Assembly: GCA_020073245.1 (NCBI GenBank)
Contig: JAIQFQ010000003.1
Span: 124,001-188,000, forward strand
Direction of reading: 5' to 3'
Length of the DNA stretch: 64,000 nucleotides
Source of the DNA: Terriglobia bacterium
Lineage (GTDB): Bacteria > Acidobacteriota > Thermoanaerobaculia > Thermoanaerobaculales > Thermoanaerobaculaceae
Positions 7,953-16,026 of this stretch are shown piece by piece; the stretch's first letter is position 1; each line of letters begins with the position of its first letter. A model generated the notes under the pieces. It was given only the letters and a program-made list of their open reading frames with translations. It had not been told where the DNA came from and did not search any database. The position numbers and the translations under genes are program-made.

Positions 7953-9426
7953 CGAGGCTCGCGGCGTTCCCGAACTCCCCAAGGCCGAGCGCATGAAGGT
8001 GCCCCGGCACCCCATGGCGACGCAGGAGCCCCTCGAGCGCATCCGCAACTTCGAGGAGGTGGCTCTCGGTTACCCGCCCGAGTTCGCCCTCGAGGAGGCG
8101 CAACGCTGCCTGCAGTGCGCCAACCCGCCGTGCGTGAAGGGGTGCCCGGTAGGCATCGACATCCCCGCATTTGTCCAGCTCATTCGCGAGGGCGACTTTA
8201 CGGGCTCGCTGGCGAAGATCAAGGAGACCAACACGCTCCCAGCGATCTGCGGCCGCGTCTGCCCCCAGGAGGAGCAGTGCGAGGTCGTGTGCGTGCTGGG
8301 CAAGAAGTACAAACCCGTGGCGATCGGCCGCCTCGAGCGGTTCGTCGCGGATTGGGAGAGACGGCTCGGGCTCTCCTCGACGCCCCAGCTCGCCCCGCCG
8401 TCGGGGCACACGGTCGCCGTCGTCGGCTCCGGGCCGGCGGGCCTTGCCTGCGCCGCGGAGCTCGCGCGTTTCGGCCACAAGGTCACGATCTTCGAGGCGC
8501 TCCACAAGCCGGGCGGCGTGCTCGTGTACGGCATCCCTCAGTTCCGCCTTCCGAAGGAGATCGTCACGTTCGAGATCGACAACCTCGGCACCATGGGGGT
8601 CGAGATGCGGACGGACTTCGTGATCGGGAAGACCGCCACGGTGCACGAGCTGATGAACGGCCACGGCTACGACGCGGTCTTCCTGGGAACCGGCGCCGGG
8701 CTGCCCTACTTCCTCGGCATCCCGGGCGAGAACTACATCGGGGTGCTCTCCGCGAACGAGTTTCTGACCCGCGTGAACCTGATGAAAGCGTACAACTTCC
8801 CGCGTACCGACACACCGGTCCGCACGGGGAGGCGGGTGGCGGTGGTGGGCTCCGGGAACGTCGCGATGGACTGTCTCCGCGTCGCCAAGAGGCTGGGCGC
8901 AGAGGAGGTCATCTGCGTGTACCGGCGCACGCGCAACGAGTCGCCGGCGCGCCGGGAGGAGCTCGAGCACGCCGAGGAAGAGGCGATCGACTTCCGCTGG
9001 CTCTCGGCCCCGGTCGCCATCCTGGGGAACAACGAGGGTTTCGTGACCGGCGTGCGGATCCAGCGCATGGAGCTCGGGGAGCCGGACGCCTCCGGGCGGC
9101 GGCGGCCGGTGCCGATCGAGGGGTCGGAGTACGAGATACCGATCGACACCATCGTGATCGCGATCGGCCAGGGTCCCAACCCCCTCGCCACCAAGTCCAC
9201 TCCGGGCCTCGAGCTCAACCGTCACGGCAACATCGTGGTGGACGAGGCAACCATGATGACCTCGATCCCCGGCGTCTTCGCCGGCGGCGACATCGTGACC
9301 GGGGCGGCCACCGTGATCCTGGCGATGGGCGCCGGAAAGCAGGCCGCGCTCGGGATCCACGCCTGGCTCGACCGGCTCGCGAAGGGTGAGGTCGCCAAGC
9401 CTGCCCCCCCGCCGGCAACAGGCTGA
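7945..9426 (+). CDS. nfnB: NfnB: glutamate-synthase-small-subunit-like NADPH-binding subunit
   Basis: 493 aa. Two N-terminal cysteine sets (55, 58, 63, 67 in CLQCANPPCVKGC, then 102, 106, 112, 116) can hold 4Fe-4S clusters. VAVVGSGPAGLACAAEL (158 onward) binds FAD and RVAVVGSGNVAMDCLRVAKR binds NADPH. The C-terminal FAD signature is GVFAGGDIVTGAATVILAMGAG. Gene order and the overlapping start with nfnA support NfnB rather than the small subunit of glutamate synthase, whose large subunit is not here. The ATG at 7945 is chosen because it overlaps the nfnA stop and begins the conserved sequence. Confidence 0.92.
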   Translation: MADEARGVPELPKAERMKVPRHPMATQEPLERIRNFEEVALGYPPEFALEEAQRCLQCANPPCVKGCPVGIDIPAFVQLIREGDFTGSLAKIKETNTLPAICGRVCPQEEQCEVVCVLGKKYKPVAIGRLERFVADWERRLGLSSTPQLAPPSGHTVAVVGSGPAGLACAAELARFGHKVTIFEALHKPGGVLVYGIPQFRLPKEIVTFEIDNLGTMGVEMRTDFVIGKTATVHELMNGHGYDAVFLGTGAGLPYFLGIPGENYIGVLSANEFLTRVNLMKAYNFPRTDTPVRTGRRVAVVGSGNVAMDCLRVAKRLGAEEVICVYRRTRNESPARREELEHAEEEAIDFRWLSAPVAILGNNEGFVTGVRIQRMELGEPDASGRRRPVPIEGSEYEIPIDTIVIAIGQGPNPLATKSTPGLELNRHGNIVVDEATMMTSIPGVFAGGDIVTGAATVILAMGAGKQAALGIHAWLDRLAKGEVAKPAPPPATG

Positions 9427-9476
9427 GGGCGTCACCGCAGGTTCCGCCTCCCGCGCATGTAAAGCAGTCAAACGGG

Positions 9477-9534
9477 AAAGGTAAAAGGTCAAGAAAGACG
9501 AAGGTCTCGTCGTCCCTTTGACCTCTCACCTTTT
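9477..9534. repeat. imperfect inverted repeat between convergent genes (repeat A), probable bidirectional terminator
   Basis: Left arm AAAGGTAAAAGGTCAAG... (from 9477) pairs with right arm ...TTTGACCTCTCACCTTT (to about 9534) over roughly 25 positions with a few mismatches and a short loop. It sits between the stops of nfnB (plus) and the SDR gene (minus), where a two-way terminator is expected. It resembles three other intergenic repeats in this window. Confidence 0.6.
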
Positions 9535-9565
9535 AGGTCTTACCGACGCTTAAGGCTCTCGAGGG

Positions 9566-10300
9566 TTACGGCATCAACGAGCGGCCGGCGTCGACCGTGA
9601 GCACCTGGCCGGTGACGGTCTCGGTCCCCTCGATGAGGAATCGAACGGCTCTCGCGATCTCCACCGCGCCGCCTTCCTTCTGGAGCAGCGTCTTGGCGAG
9701 GAGGCGGTCACGAGTGGCCTCGTCGTATCCATCCGGGAAGATCGCGATCCCGGGCGCCACCGCGTTGACGCGGGCCTCCGGCGCCAGCTCCACTGCCATG
9801 GAGCGGGTGGCCGCGATCAGGGCCGCCTTGGAGACCGAGTACGCGAAGTAGTGGCGCAGGGGGAACATCCCGTAGATATCGACGATATTGACGACCGAGC
9901 CGTGTCTGGCGCGGAGCAGCGGTGCACAGGCCTGCGTGAGGAAGATCGGGGCTTCGAGGTTGGTCCGCATGACGGCGGCGAGGCGTGTCGGCGTGAGCCC
10001 TTCGAACGGGGTCCGAGGGAAGACGGCGGCGTTGTTGACCAGGGCATCGAGGCCCCCGAATTGGTCGTGGACGCGTTGGGCGACGGCGGACCGGGCGGCG
10101 TGGTCGTCGAGATCGGCCTCGATCGCCAGCGCTTGGATCCCCCGCGCTCGCAACTCGCCCTCCAGGTCGTGGGCGGCTGCGGCCGAGGAGCGATACGTGA
10201 ATGCAAGCGTCCAACCGGCTTCGGTCATCTCGGCGACGATGGCCCGGCCGACCCTGACGGCGCCGCCGGTCACAAGGGCGATCTTCGATCCGGTGTTCAT
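9566..10300 (-). CDS. SDR family oxidoreductase, pteridine-reductase-like (possible FolM role)
   Basis: 244 aa, the usual SDR length. The cofactor motif TGGAVRVGRAI (about 11-21) has the TGxxxRxG form with an Arg typical of NADPH-using pteridine reductases. NNAAVF follows, and the active site is the Tyr/Lys pair in YFAYSVSKAAL. The C-terminus has VTGQVLTVDAGRSL. The ATG overlaps the folK stop by 4 nt, so the order folB-folK-SDR looks like one operon. Family knowledge plus context suggests reduction of dihydrofolate or a dihydropterin. A generic ketoreductase remains possible. Confidence 0.85.
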   Translation of the reverse strand: MNTGSKIALVTGGAVRVGRAIVAEMTEAGWTLAFTYRSSAAAAHDLEGELRARGIQALAIEADLDDHAARSAVAQRVHDQFGGLDALVNNAAVFPRTPFEGLTPTRLAAVMRTNLEAPIFLTQACAPLLRARHGSVVNIVDIYGMFPLRHYFAYSVSKAALIAATRSMAVELAPEARVNAVAPGIAIFPDGYDEATRDRLLAKTLLQKEGGAVEIARAVRFLIEGTETVTGQVLTVDAGRSLMP

Positions 10301-10797
10301 GAGGTCAGCTCCACGGCAAGCGCCTTGGGCGGGGGTGAACTCCTCTCCGCGGCTGCTCGTGCGAGTCCCTTGAGCGGCGTGAGGAGCACCGGGTGCATGA
10401 TGTCAGGCGCGATCTCCGCCAGGGGGACCGCGACGAACGCCTCGCGCTCGACGAGCGGCGAGGGGAGTTCCAGGGTGCCGAAGCGGCCCACGAGCCCGGG
10501 AACAAGCACGAGGTCCAGGTCCACCGTGCGGGGTCCGTACGGGCGCTGGGGGTCGCGGCGGCGCCCGAGCAGGTTCTCGATGGTCCGCAACTGGCGTTGG
10601 ACCTCGTCGGGCGCCAGATCGCACTCCAACTCTGCAGCGAGGTTCCAGAAGTCCGGCTGGTCGGGGTCGCCGACCGGCGTGGTGCGATAGACGCTCGAGG
10701 TTGCCGCAACCGGGAAGCGCCGCCTCAACTCCGCAATGGCGCGCCCGAGGTTTTGCTGGGGGTCGACGTTGGAACCGAGGGAGACGAACATTCGCAT
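10297..10797 (-). CDS. folK: 2-amino-4-hydroxy-6-hydroxymethyldihydropteridine diphosphokinase
   Basis: 166 aa. The family opening FVSLGSNVDPQQNLGRAI, the substrate loop TTPVGDPDQPDFWNLAAEL and the signature RRDPQRPYGPRTVDLDLVL with the metal-binding Asp pair are all present. The enzyme transfers pyrophosphate from ATP to 6-hydroxymethyl-dihydropterin in folate synthesis. Its start shares a base with the folB stop at 10797 and its stop overlaps the next gene by 4 nt, so expression is probably coupled. Confidence 0.95.
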   Translation of the reverse strand: MRMFVSLGSNVDPQQNLGRAIAELRRRFPVAATSSVYRTTPVGDPDQPDFWNLAAELECDLAPDEVQRQLRTIENLLGRRRDPQRPYGPRTVDLDLVLVPGLVGRFGTLELPSPLVEREAFVAVPLAEIAPDIMHPVLLTPLKGLARAAAERSSPPPKALAVELTS

Positions 10798-11165
10798 CAG
10801 GGCGTGCCCTCGCGTCGGCGCTCAATCTCGACGCCGACCGATTCCGCAAACCGGACCGCCGCCGGCTTTGCAACGCGCACCCGCACGGACTCCGCGCGAG
10901 GAAACTCGGCGAGAACCGTGGCGGCGATACGCTCGGCCAGTGTCTCAACCAGCCGGAAACTCGACCCTTCGACGAGGTGCTGGACGCACTTGCTGACCGC
11001 CTTGTAGTCGAGCGCTTGGGAGGCGTCGTCGGCGTCGGCGGCGGGGCGGCAATCTGTGTCCAGGTCGAGGTCTATGCGCACCTTCTGCATCACCTGGCGC
11101 TCCCACGGCTGCAGCCCGATGACGCAATAGACCTCAAGACCTCGAACGAAGACGATGTCGCCCAT
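10797..11165 (-). CDS. folB: dihydroneopterin aldolase
   Basis: 122 aa. It begins GDIVFVRGLEVYCVIGLQPWER, matching the family start with Gly-xxE-RxxxQ context, and contains ALDYKAVSKCVQHLVEGSSFRLVETLAERIA, including the conserved Glu-Thr-Leu-Ala stretch and a likely catalytic Lys near the C-terminus (RVAKPAAVRF). It makes 6-hydroxymethyl-dihydropterin, the substrate for the folK product directly downstream. GGAGGCCTC sits just before the ATG. First gene of the folate operon. Confidence 0.93.
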   Translation of the reverse strand: MGDIVFVRGLEVYCVIGLQPWERQVMQKVRIDLDLDTDCRPAADADDASQALDYKAVSKCVQHLVEGSSFRLVETLAERIAATVLAEFPRAESVRVRVAKPAAVRFAESVGVEIERRREGTP

Positions 11166-11227
11166 GAGGCCTCCCGGGTAGAGTCTACCAGCGGCGCGGA
11201 GCGTACGATGAGATCCTGGAGAGTGGA

Positions 11228-11485
11228 ATGAGGACCGTCTGGCTGCCGCTCATCGCCGAGGTCGAGTGGTCGGCCGGCGGCCGTGGACAGGAACGCCCGC
11301 TGGCCCTGCGCTGCGGTGGCGAGCGCGTGGGGCTCCGGGTCGACAAGGGCTGGACCGATGGTCCCGTGAATGCAGCGGCCCCGGTTTGGCGCGTCTTCCT
11401 CGCCCTTGACACGCTCGGGAGGCGCCTCCGCATCCGGGCGGACGCTGAAGGGCGGACTCGAGTCGAGGTCGAGACGCCCGGGTAA
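11228..11485 (+). CDS. small conserved-looking protein of unknown function
   Basis: 85 aa from ATG at 11228 with GGAGAG about 7 nt upstream. Not recognised. It is predicted soluble, beta-rich and Arg/Glu-rich: LALRCGGERVGLRVDKGWTDG and WRVFLALDTLGRRLRIRADAEG. The pattern 'PVWRVFLxxxxLGRRLRIR' suggests a compact beta domain, but I can assign no family. It is divergent from folB and ends 32 nt before the site-2 protease start. Good ribosome site and normal codon use argue that it is real. Confidence 0.6.
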   Translation: MRTVWLPLIAEVEWSAGGRGQERPLALRCGGERVGLRVDKGWTDGPVNAAAPVWRVFLALDTLGRRLRIRADAEGRTRVEVETPG

Positions 11486-11502
11486 GCCGGGCAGCCGTCT
11501 GG

Positions 11503-11508
11503 TACCAT
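11503..11508 (+). promoter_or_regulatory. possible -10 element giving a leaderless site-2 protease mRNA
   Basis: TACCAT ends 9 nt before ATG at 11518, and no Shine-Dalgarno sequence lies between. This matches the leaderless layout seen at several other genes here. No clear -35 is visible. Confidence 0.3.
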
Positions 11509-11517
11509 GGCCGCGCC

Positions 11518-12207
11518 ATGGAGAACCTTGTGGTTCGCCTGCCCGAGATCGTCATCCAACTCCTGGCGTTCGCGCTTGCGCTCTCCGTTCACGAGTCGGC
11601 GCACGGATGGGTGGCCGACCGTCTCGGCGACCCGACGGCGCGTTGGCTCGGTCGCATCACCCTCAACCCGATCAAGCACATCGACCCCATCGGGACGGTT
11701 CTGTTCCCTCTCATGCTGGCGGCGGTGGGCGCACCGATCATAGGCTGGGCCAAACCGGTTCCCTTCGTGACGCGAAACCTGAAGAACCAGCGGCGCGACC
11801 CGGCGCTCGTTGCGCTGGCGGGACCTGCGTCCAACCTGGCGCTGGCGGTGGTCGTCACGGCCGTGCTGCTGGTCGTCAAGACGGTCATGCCGTCGTTTCG
11901 GACGCTGCTGACGGCGATGCTGGAACATGGCGCCCTGGGCGCGACAGGCGTCGCCGCCCCCCTCGTGTACCTCCTGTTTTCCCTGGCGACCGTGAATATG
12001 GTGCTTGCCGTGTTCAACCTCATCCCGATCCCTCCGCTCGATGGGAGCCATGTGGTGGGTGCCTTGCTGCCGACGAGGCTCCACTGGCAGTGGGTTCAGC
12101 TCGGCCGGTACGGATTTCTGCTGCTCTTCGCGTTGCTCTGGACCGGGTTTCTCGGAGTCATCCTGCGTCCGTTTGTCACAGGGCTGCTATGGATCCTGCT
12201 CTCGTAG
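11518..12207 (+). CDS. site-2 protease family membrane zinc metalloprotease (M50)
   Basis: 229 aa and polytopic. The zinc site HESAH (25-29) is in the first helix, followed by RITLNPIKHIDPIGT, ALAGPASNLALAV and the second zinc motif NLIPIPPLDGSHV. This is the compact M50B class that cuts substrates inside the membrane. It has no PDZ domain, unlike RseP. Its substrate is unknown. In many bacteria this gene type lies next to trpS or scpA-scpB; here the last 19 nt overlap the scpA start. Confidence 0.93.
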   Translation: MENLVVRLPEIVIQLLAFALALSVHESAHGWVADRLGDPTARWLGRITLNPIKHIDPIGTVLFPLMLAAVGAPIIGWAKPVPFVTRNLKNQRRDPALVALAGPASNLALAVVVTAVLLVVKTVMPSFRTLLTAMLEHGALGATGVAAPLVYLLFSLATVNMVLAVFNLIPIPPLDGSHVVGALLPTRLHWQWVQLGRYGFLLLFALLWTGFLGVILRPFVTGLLWILLS

Positions 12208-12959
12208 GGGTCGAAGGGCCTGTCCGTCCGTCCGTCGTCCTTCCGGTCTTCGAAGGGCCGCTCGACCTTCTCCTCCACCTTGTCCGGGAGGAGAAGGTCT
12301 CGATCTGGGACATCCCGATTGCCAGGATCTGTGACCAGTACCACGAGGCTCTTCGGCGGATGGAGGAACTCGATCTCGAAGTGGCCGGGGAGTACCTCGT
12401 GTATGCCGCATGGCTTCTGCTGATCAAGTCACGTCTGCTCCTGCCGCGCCACGAGGGAGAACAGAAGGACCCGCGGCTGGAGCTTGTCGAGCGACTCGCC
12501 GAGTACGAGAAGGTGAAGGCGGCCGCAGCGGAGCTGGCCGGGCTCGTGGAGTTGAGGCGGGGCGTCGAACGGGTCCGATTCGCGGTTCCGCCTCCTTCCG
12601 GGGAGATTGAGCTCGACCTCGAGGACGTAGACGTGCTCGCGCTCTCAAGGGCGCTGCGGGATGTTCTCGAGCGCCACCTGCGTGATCACCCTCCGACGCT
12701 TCAGCTCGAGCCGATCCGTTTCTCGGTGCGAGAGAAGATCCTGGAGCTGTTCGAGCTCATACGGCGACAGCGGAGCTTCCCCCTCCTTTCGCACCTCCTG
12801 ACGCGGCCGGATCGCTTGGAGAGCGTCACGCTGCTGTTGGCGGCGCTGGAGCTGCAACGGCTGGGCACCGCCACGGCGCACCAGCGGCGGCCGTTCGCCG
12901 AGATCTACCTGACGCCGACAGGCACCCCGCTTCCGATGGATGCGCTGACCGATGCCTGA
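12189..12959 (+). CDS. scpA: segregation and condensation protein A (kleisin)
   Basis: 256 aa from ATG at 12189. The hallmark VFEGPLDLLLHLVREEKVSIWDIPIARICDQY (about 19-50; split here by description only: VFEGPLDLLLHL then WDIPIARI) opens the N-terminal SMC-binding domain. EYLVYAAWLLLIKSRLLLP follows, and the C-terminal winged helix has SFPLLSHLL. ScpA bridges SMC heads in the chromosome condensin. The open frame upstream to 11370 is out-of-frame with the protease gene and rejected. It overlaps scpB by 8 nt. The family identification is firm. Confidence 0.94.
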   Translation: MDPALVGVEGPVRPSVVLPVFEGPLDLLLHLVREEKVSIWDIPIARICDQYHEALRRMEELDLEVAGEYLVYAAWLLLIKSRLLLPRHEGEQKDPRLELVERLAEYEKVKAAAAELAGLVELRRGVERVRFAVPPPSGEIELDLEDVDVLALSRALRDVLERHLRDHPPTLQLEPIRFSVREKILELFELIRRQRSFPLLSHLLTRPDRLESVTLLLAALELQRLGTATAHQRRPFAEIYLTPTGTPLPMDALTDA

Positions 12960-13506
12960 GCTCGCCGGCCTGGCCGCGATGGTGGAGGCCGTTCTCGCGG
13001 TGGCCGGCGATCCGGTCACCGTCGATGCCTTGGTCGCCGTGGCCGGCGAAGGCGTGGAGCGCGCTCGGGTCGAGGAGGCGCTCGAATTCGTGCGGAGCAG
13101 GCACGAGCAGGCAGGCAGCGGGATCCGGCTCGAGCACGTGGCGGGGGGATGGCGACTGGCCACGAGATCGGAATACGAGGGCGCCCTGCGTGAGTACCTC
13201 GGCTACCGGGCCCGTGCGCGCCTCTCCCAGGCGGCCCTGGAAACCCTGGCCGTCATTGCGTACCGTCAACCCGTCACGTTGCCGGAGATAAACTTCTTGC
13301 GCGGCGTGAACTCGGTCGCCGTGGTTCGGACCTTGGTGGAGCGCAGGCTCGTGGTCGTATCCGGGCGCAAGCAGGTCGTGGGCACACCCCTGTTGTATCG
13401 GACCAGTAAGGAGTTCCTGGTACACTTCGGCCTGCCCGATCTCTCCGCCCTGCCGACGCCGGAGGAGGTCGAACAGATTGCCGGGGAAAGCGCCGTTGAA
13501 CCCTGA
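12952..13506 (+). CDS. scpB: segregation and condensation protein B
   Basis: 184 aa with two winged-helix domains. The central signature LSQAALETLAVIAYRQPVTL, then INFLRGVNSVAVVRTLVERRLV and GTPLLYRTSKEFLVHFGL, are diagnostic. ScpB dimers bind the ScpA kleisin in SMC-ScpAB. It starts 8 nt inside scpA and ends inside the first codons of the pseudouridine synthase gene, an order found in many phyla. Confidence 0.95.
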   Translation: MPELAGLAAMVEAVLAVAGDPVTVDALVAVAGEGVERARVEEALEFVRSRHEQAGSGIRLEHVAGGWRLATRSEYEGALREYLGYRARARLSQAALETLAVIAYRQPVTLPEINFLRGVNSVAVVRTLVERRLVVVSGRKQVVGTPLLYRTSKEFLVHFGLPDLSALPTPEEVEQIAGESAVEP

Positions 13507-14488
13507 ACGTCTCCAAAAGTTGATCGCCCGCGCAGGGGTGTGCTCCCGCCGCGAGGCCGAGGTTCTCATCCGCGAGGGCCGGGTGACCGTGAACGGGCGG
13601 AAGGCCGAGCTGGGGGACCAGGCGAACGTGGCGGTCGACTCGGTGAAGGTGGACGGGAAACGCCTCAAGCCGCCCGAGGAGTTGCGCTACCTCCTGCTCT
13701 ACAAGCCTGACGGCGTCGTGACGACCACGGAGGACCCGCAGGGGCGGGTGACCGTGCTGGACCTCCTGAGCGGTAAGGTCAGCGGACGCCTCTTCCCGGT
13801 TGGGCGGCTGGACTACCACTCGGAGGGGCTCGTCATCCTCACTAACGATGGTGAGTTTGCGCTGCGGGTGGCGCATCCCCGCTACGGCATCCTTCGCGAG
13901 TACCTCGCCAAGGTGAGGGGCATCCCGGACGAGAGCGATCGGGCAAGGCTCGCGAGGGGGACCATCATAGAGGGCCAGCACGTGGCTCCGCTGGAGCTGG
14001 CGTTGGTCCGGCCGACGGCCTCTGGCCTGAACTCCTGGTGGCGAGTCGCCGTCGGAGAGGGCAAGACCCACGAGGTGCGGGAGTTGTTCCGGCGCATCGG
14101 GCATCCGGTCCAGCGCCTGATGCGTGTGGCAATCGGTTCGGTGCGGGACGAATCGCTCAAGCCTGGGCAGTGGCGGGAACTTGATTCCGACGAGATCGAG
14201 GGCTTGCGTCGCGGGGGGCGGCAAGTCGGGAGGAGAGCGTATGCGCGGACCGGAAGTTCCGGAGTACATCCGCAGGCTGGCCGTGTACGTGCCGGGGAAA
14301 CCGATCGAGGAGGTGGAACGCGAACTCGGCGTGAGCGACATCGTGAAGCTCGCGTCGAACGAAAACCCGCTCGGGCCGTCGCCGAAGGCGATCGCCGCGA
14401 TCAAGGAGGCCCTGCCCAACCTGCATCGCTACCCCGACGGGAGCGGGTTCGCGCTCCGCAAGGTGCTCGCCGCGCGCCTCGGCGTTGA
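13478..14488 (+). CDS. RsuA/RluB-family pseudouridine synthase with an unusual tail overlapping hisC
   Basis: 336 codons from TTG at 13478 (a second TTG at 13496 is possible). An S4 RNA-binding domain, ERLQKLIARAGVCSRREAEVL, is followed by the catalytic motif FPVGRLDYHSEGLVILTND with the nucleophile Asp, then REYLAKVRG and a C-terminal KTHEVRELFRRIGHPV. It converts uridine to pseudouridine in rRNA, most likely 23S. The recognisable domain ends near residue 245 (QWRELDSDEIEGL). The last ~80 residues are Arg-rich and overlap hisC by 248 nt in another frame, so they may be a read-through artefact or a real basic tail. Confidence 0.85.
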   Translation: MPGKAPLNPERLQKLIARAGVCSRREAEVLIREGRVTVNGRKAELGDQANVAVDSVKVDGKRLKPPEELRYLLLYKPDGVVTTTEDPQGRVTVLDLLSGKVSGRLFPVGRLDYHSEGLVILTNDGEFALRVAHPRYGILREYLAKVRGIPDESDRARLARGTIIEGQHVAPLELALVRPTASGLNSWWRVAVGEGKTHEVRELFRRIGHPVQRLMRVAIGSVRDESLKPGQWRELDSDEIEGLRRGGRQVGRRAYARTGSSGVHPQAGRVRAGETDRGGGTRTRRERHREARVERKPARAVAEGDRRDQGGPAQPASLPRRERVRAPQGARRAPRR

Positions 14489-15350
14489 CATCGACCAGGT
14501 CATTCTCGGCAGCGGCTCCGTCGAGATCATCGAGATGCTCGCCCGGGCCTTCATCGCGGACGGGGATGAGGCAGTCTACTCGCAGCAGTCGTTCGTCTCA
14601 TACCAGCTTGCAGTGAACCAGGTGAACGGACGCGCCATCACACCGCCGGCGACTGCCGGGCGTGCCCACGACCTGTCCGCGCTGGCGAGGGCGGTGAGCG
14701 ACCGCACCAAGCTGGTCTATCTGGCGAACCCCTGCAACCCGACCGGTACCCACTTCACGCGACGGGAACTCGATCGCTTCCTGGCCGAGGTCAACGATCG
14801 CGCGCTGGTGGTCGTCGACCAGGCCTACCACGAGTACGTCGAGCGCCCCGATTACCCTGATGCCCTCGATGACGTCAAGGCAGGACGTAACGTCGTGGTC
14901 TTGCGGACCTTCTCGAAGATCTACGGTCTGGCCGGCCTGCGCATCGGCTACGGCGTCTCGTCGCCCGACGTCGTCGGGACGATCAACCGTGTGCGCTCGC
15001 CGTTCAATACCTCCTCGCTCGCACAGGCAGCCGGTATGGCGGCCCTCGAGGACGTCGAGTGGGTCCGGACTTCGCGGGAGCACAACGCGAGAGAACTGGC
15101 GTACCTTCAGGAAGAGCTTTCGCGGCGAAAGGTCGTATTCACACCGTCCGTGGCCAACTTCGTGCTTGTCGAGTTCGAGACCGACGTCAAGGAGCTCTTC
15201 GTCGAGTTCCAGAAGCGCGGCGTGATCATCCGTCCGGTAGGCGGTCCCGGCCTCGTCAACTGTGCGCGCGTCTCGGTCGGAACCCGATCCGAGAACAAGC
15301 GCTTCCTGGCCGCGCTCGACCTTCTCGTCCCGGCCAAAGTCGGTACCTGA
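14241..15350 (+). CDS. hisC: histidinol-phosphate aminotransferase
   Basis: 369 aa from ATG at 14241, with GGGAGGAG 6-10 nt upstream. Class I/II aminotransferase features: KLASNENPLGPSPKAI, NPCNPTGTHF, VVDQAYHEYV and the PLP-lysine region FSKIYGLAGLRIGYG. The first residues, PEYIRRLAVYVPGKPIEEVERELG, match HisC. It transaminates imidazole-acetol phosphate in histidine synthesis. No other his gene is in the window. HisC paralogues can serve aromatic amino acids, so the substrate is inferred from family. The first 248 nt also encode the tail of the upstream gene. Confidence 0.92.
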   Translation: MRGPEVPEYIRRLAVYVPGKPIEEVERELGVSDIVKLASNENPLGPSPKAIAAIKEALPNLHRYPDGSGFALRKVLAARLGVDIDQVILGSGSVEIIEMLARAFIADGDEAVYSQQSFVSYQLAVNQVNGRAITPPATAGRAHDLSALARAVSDRTKLVYLANPCNPTGTHFTRRELDRFLAEVNDRALVVVDQAYHEYVERPDYPDALDDVKAGRNVVVLRTFSKIYGLAGLRIGYGVSSPDVVGTINRVRSPFNTSSLAQAAGMAALEDVEWVRTSREHNARELAYLQEELSRRKVVFTPSVANFVLVEFETDVKELFVEFQKRGVIIRPVGGPGLVNCARVSVGTRSENKRFLAALDLLVPAKVGT

Positions 15351-15427
15351 TCGACCGGAACCGGCCCTCGAGGGCCTTCCTTCGACGGGAGCTGCGGGAC
15401 AGGTACAATCGGCTGGGAGGGCCAGCG

Positions 15428-15721
15428 ATGCCGAGTTTCACCGTGACGTGTCCGCACTGCCACGCCCTGCTGGAGGTCGACGGGGAGAACCAGGTCGTCG
15501 TGGGCGGAAAGGCGCCCGAGGCGCCGAAGTCCGGAGCCTCCCTGGAGGGGCGTCTCCAGGCGCTGAACCAGGAGAGGGCGGCGGCGCGCGCGAAGATGGA
15601 GGAGGCGATGCGGGCCGAAAAGGCCGGGGCCGAGATCCGGGAGGAGAAGTTCCGGAAACTCCTCGAGACCGCCAAGAGCGAACCGGTGACCAAGCCGATC
15701 CGCGACGTGGATCTGGACTAG
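15428..15721 (+). CDS. small zinc-ribbon-like protein with C-terminal helix, unknown function
   Basis: 97 aa from ATG at 15428, preceded by GGGAGGG. TCPHCHALLEVDGENQVV opens the protein, with only one CxxC visible, so half a zinc ribbon. A long charged helix (LEGRLQALNQERAAARAKM onward) follows, and the end is KPIRDVDLD. I recall similar small proteins in related phyla but no function. A TACAAT hexamer at 15406 may be its -10. Its stop codon shares two bases with the stop of the convergent Smr gene. Confidence 0.7.
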   Translation: MPSFTVTCPHCHALLEVDGENQVVVGGKAPEAPKSGASLEGRLQALNQERAAARAKMEEAMRAEKAGAEIREEKFRKLLETAKSEPVTKPIRDVDLD

Positions 15722-16026
15722 TCGGCCGCGGCGGTGTCCTTGTCGTCCGGCGCTCTGAGGACAACCACTGTGGCGCCCCAGCCCCCACGGTCCGGAGGGG
15801 CTTCGTACGCTCGGACGACCCAGCGCAGTTCAGCCAGGACGGCGTGGACCGTTGCGCGTTGCACACCACGGCCGCGCCCGTGGATCAGGCGAACCTCTGG
15901 GAGCCCGGCGGCGCGCGCTGCCCGGAGATACTCGGCGACGACATCCGCGACGACACCGGGTGGAAAGGTGTGGAGGTCAAGACTGTCTTCGATCGGAAGC
16001 TGGATCGGCCCGTCAGCGTCGTCCAT
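15718..16026 (-). CDS. Smr domain protein
   Basis: 102 aa from ATG at 16026. A stand-alone Smr domain: SLDLHTFPPGVVADVVAEYL (LDLHG-like first motif) and VRLIHGRGRGVQRATVHAVL (the HGxGxG motif) followed by a WVVRAYEAPPDRGGWGATVV ending. Smr domains bind or cut nucleic acids, and the LDLH motif is linked to endonuclease activity. The domain resembles the C-terminal domain of MutS2 but the rest of MutS2 is absent. The start lies inside the upstream gene (14-nt overlap). Confidence 0.85.
   Translation of the reverse strand: MDDADGPIQLPIEDSLDLHTFPPGVVADVVAEYLRAARAAGLPEVRLIHGRGRGVQRATVHAVLAELRWVVRAYEAPPDRGGWGATVVVLRAPDDKDTAAAD

Noticed and set aside
10797..11165. folB as a FolX or queuosine-related T-fold enzyme
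   Set aside because: The Glu-Thr-Leu-Ala region and adjacent folK favour dihydroneopterin aldolase.
11370..12188. Extending scpA upstream to 11370
   Set aside because: That part is Pro/Arg/Gly-rich and overlaps the site-2 protease in another frame; the kleisin signature begins just after ATG 12189.
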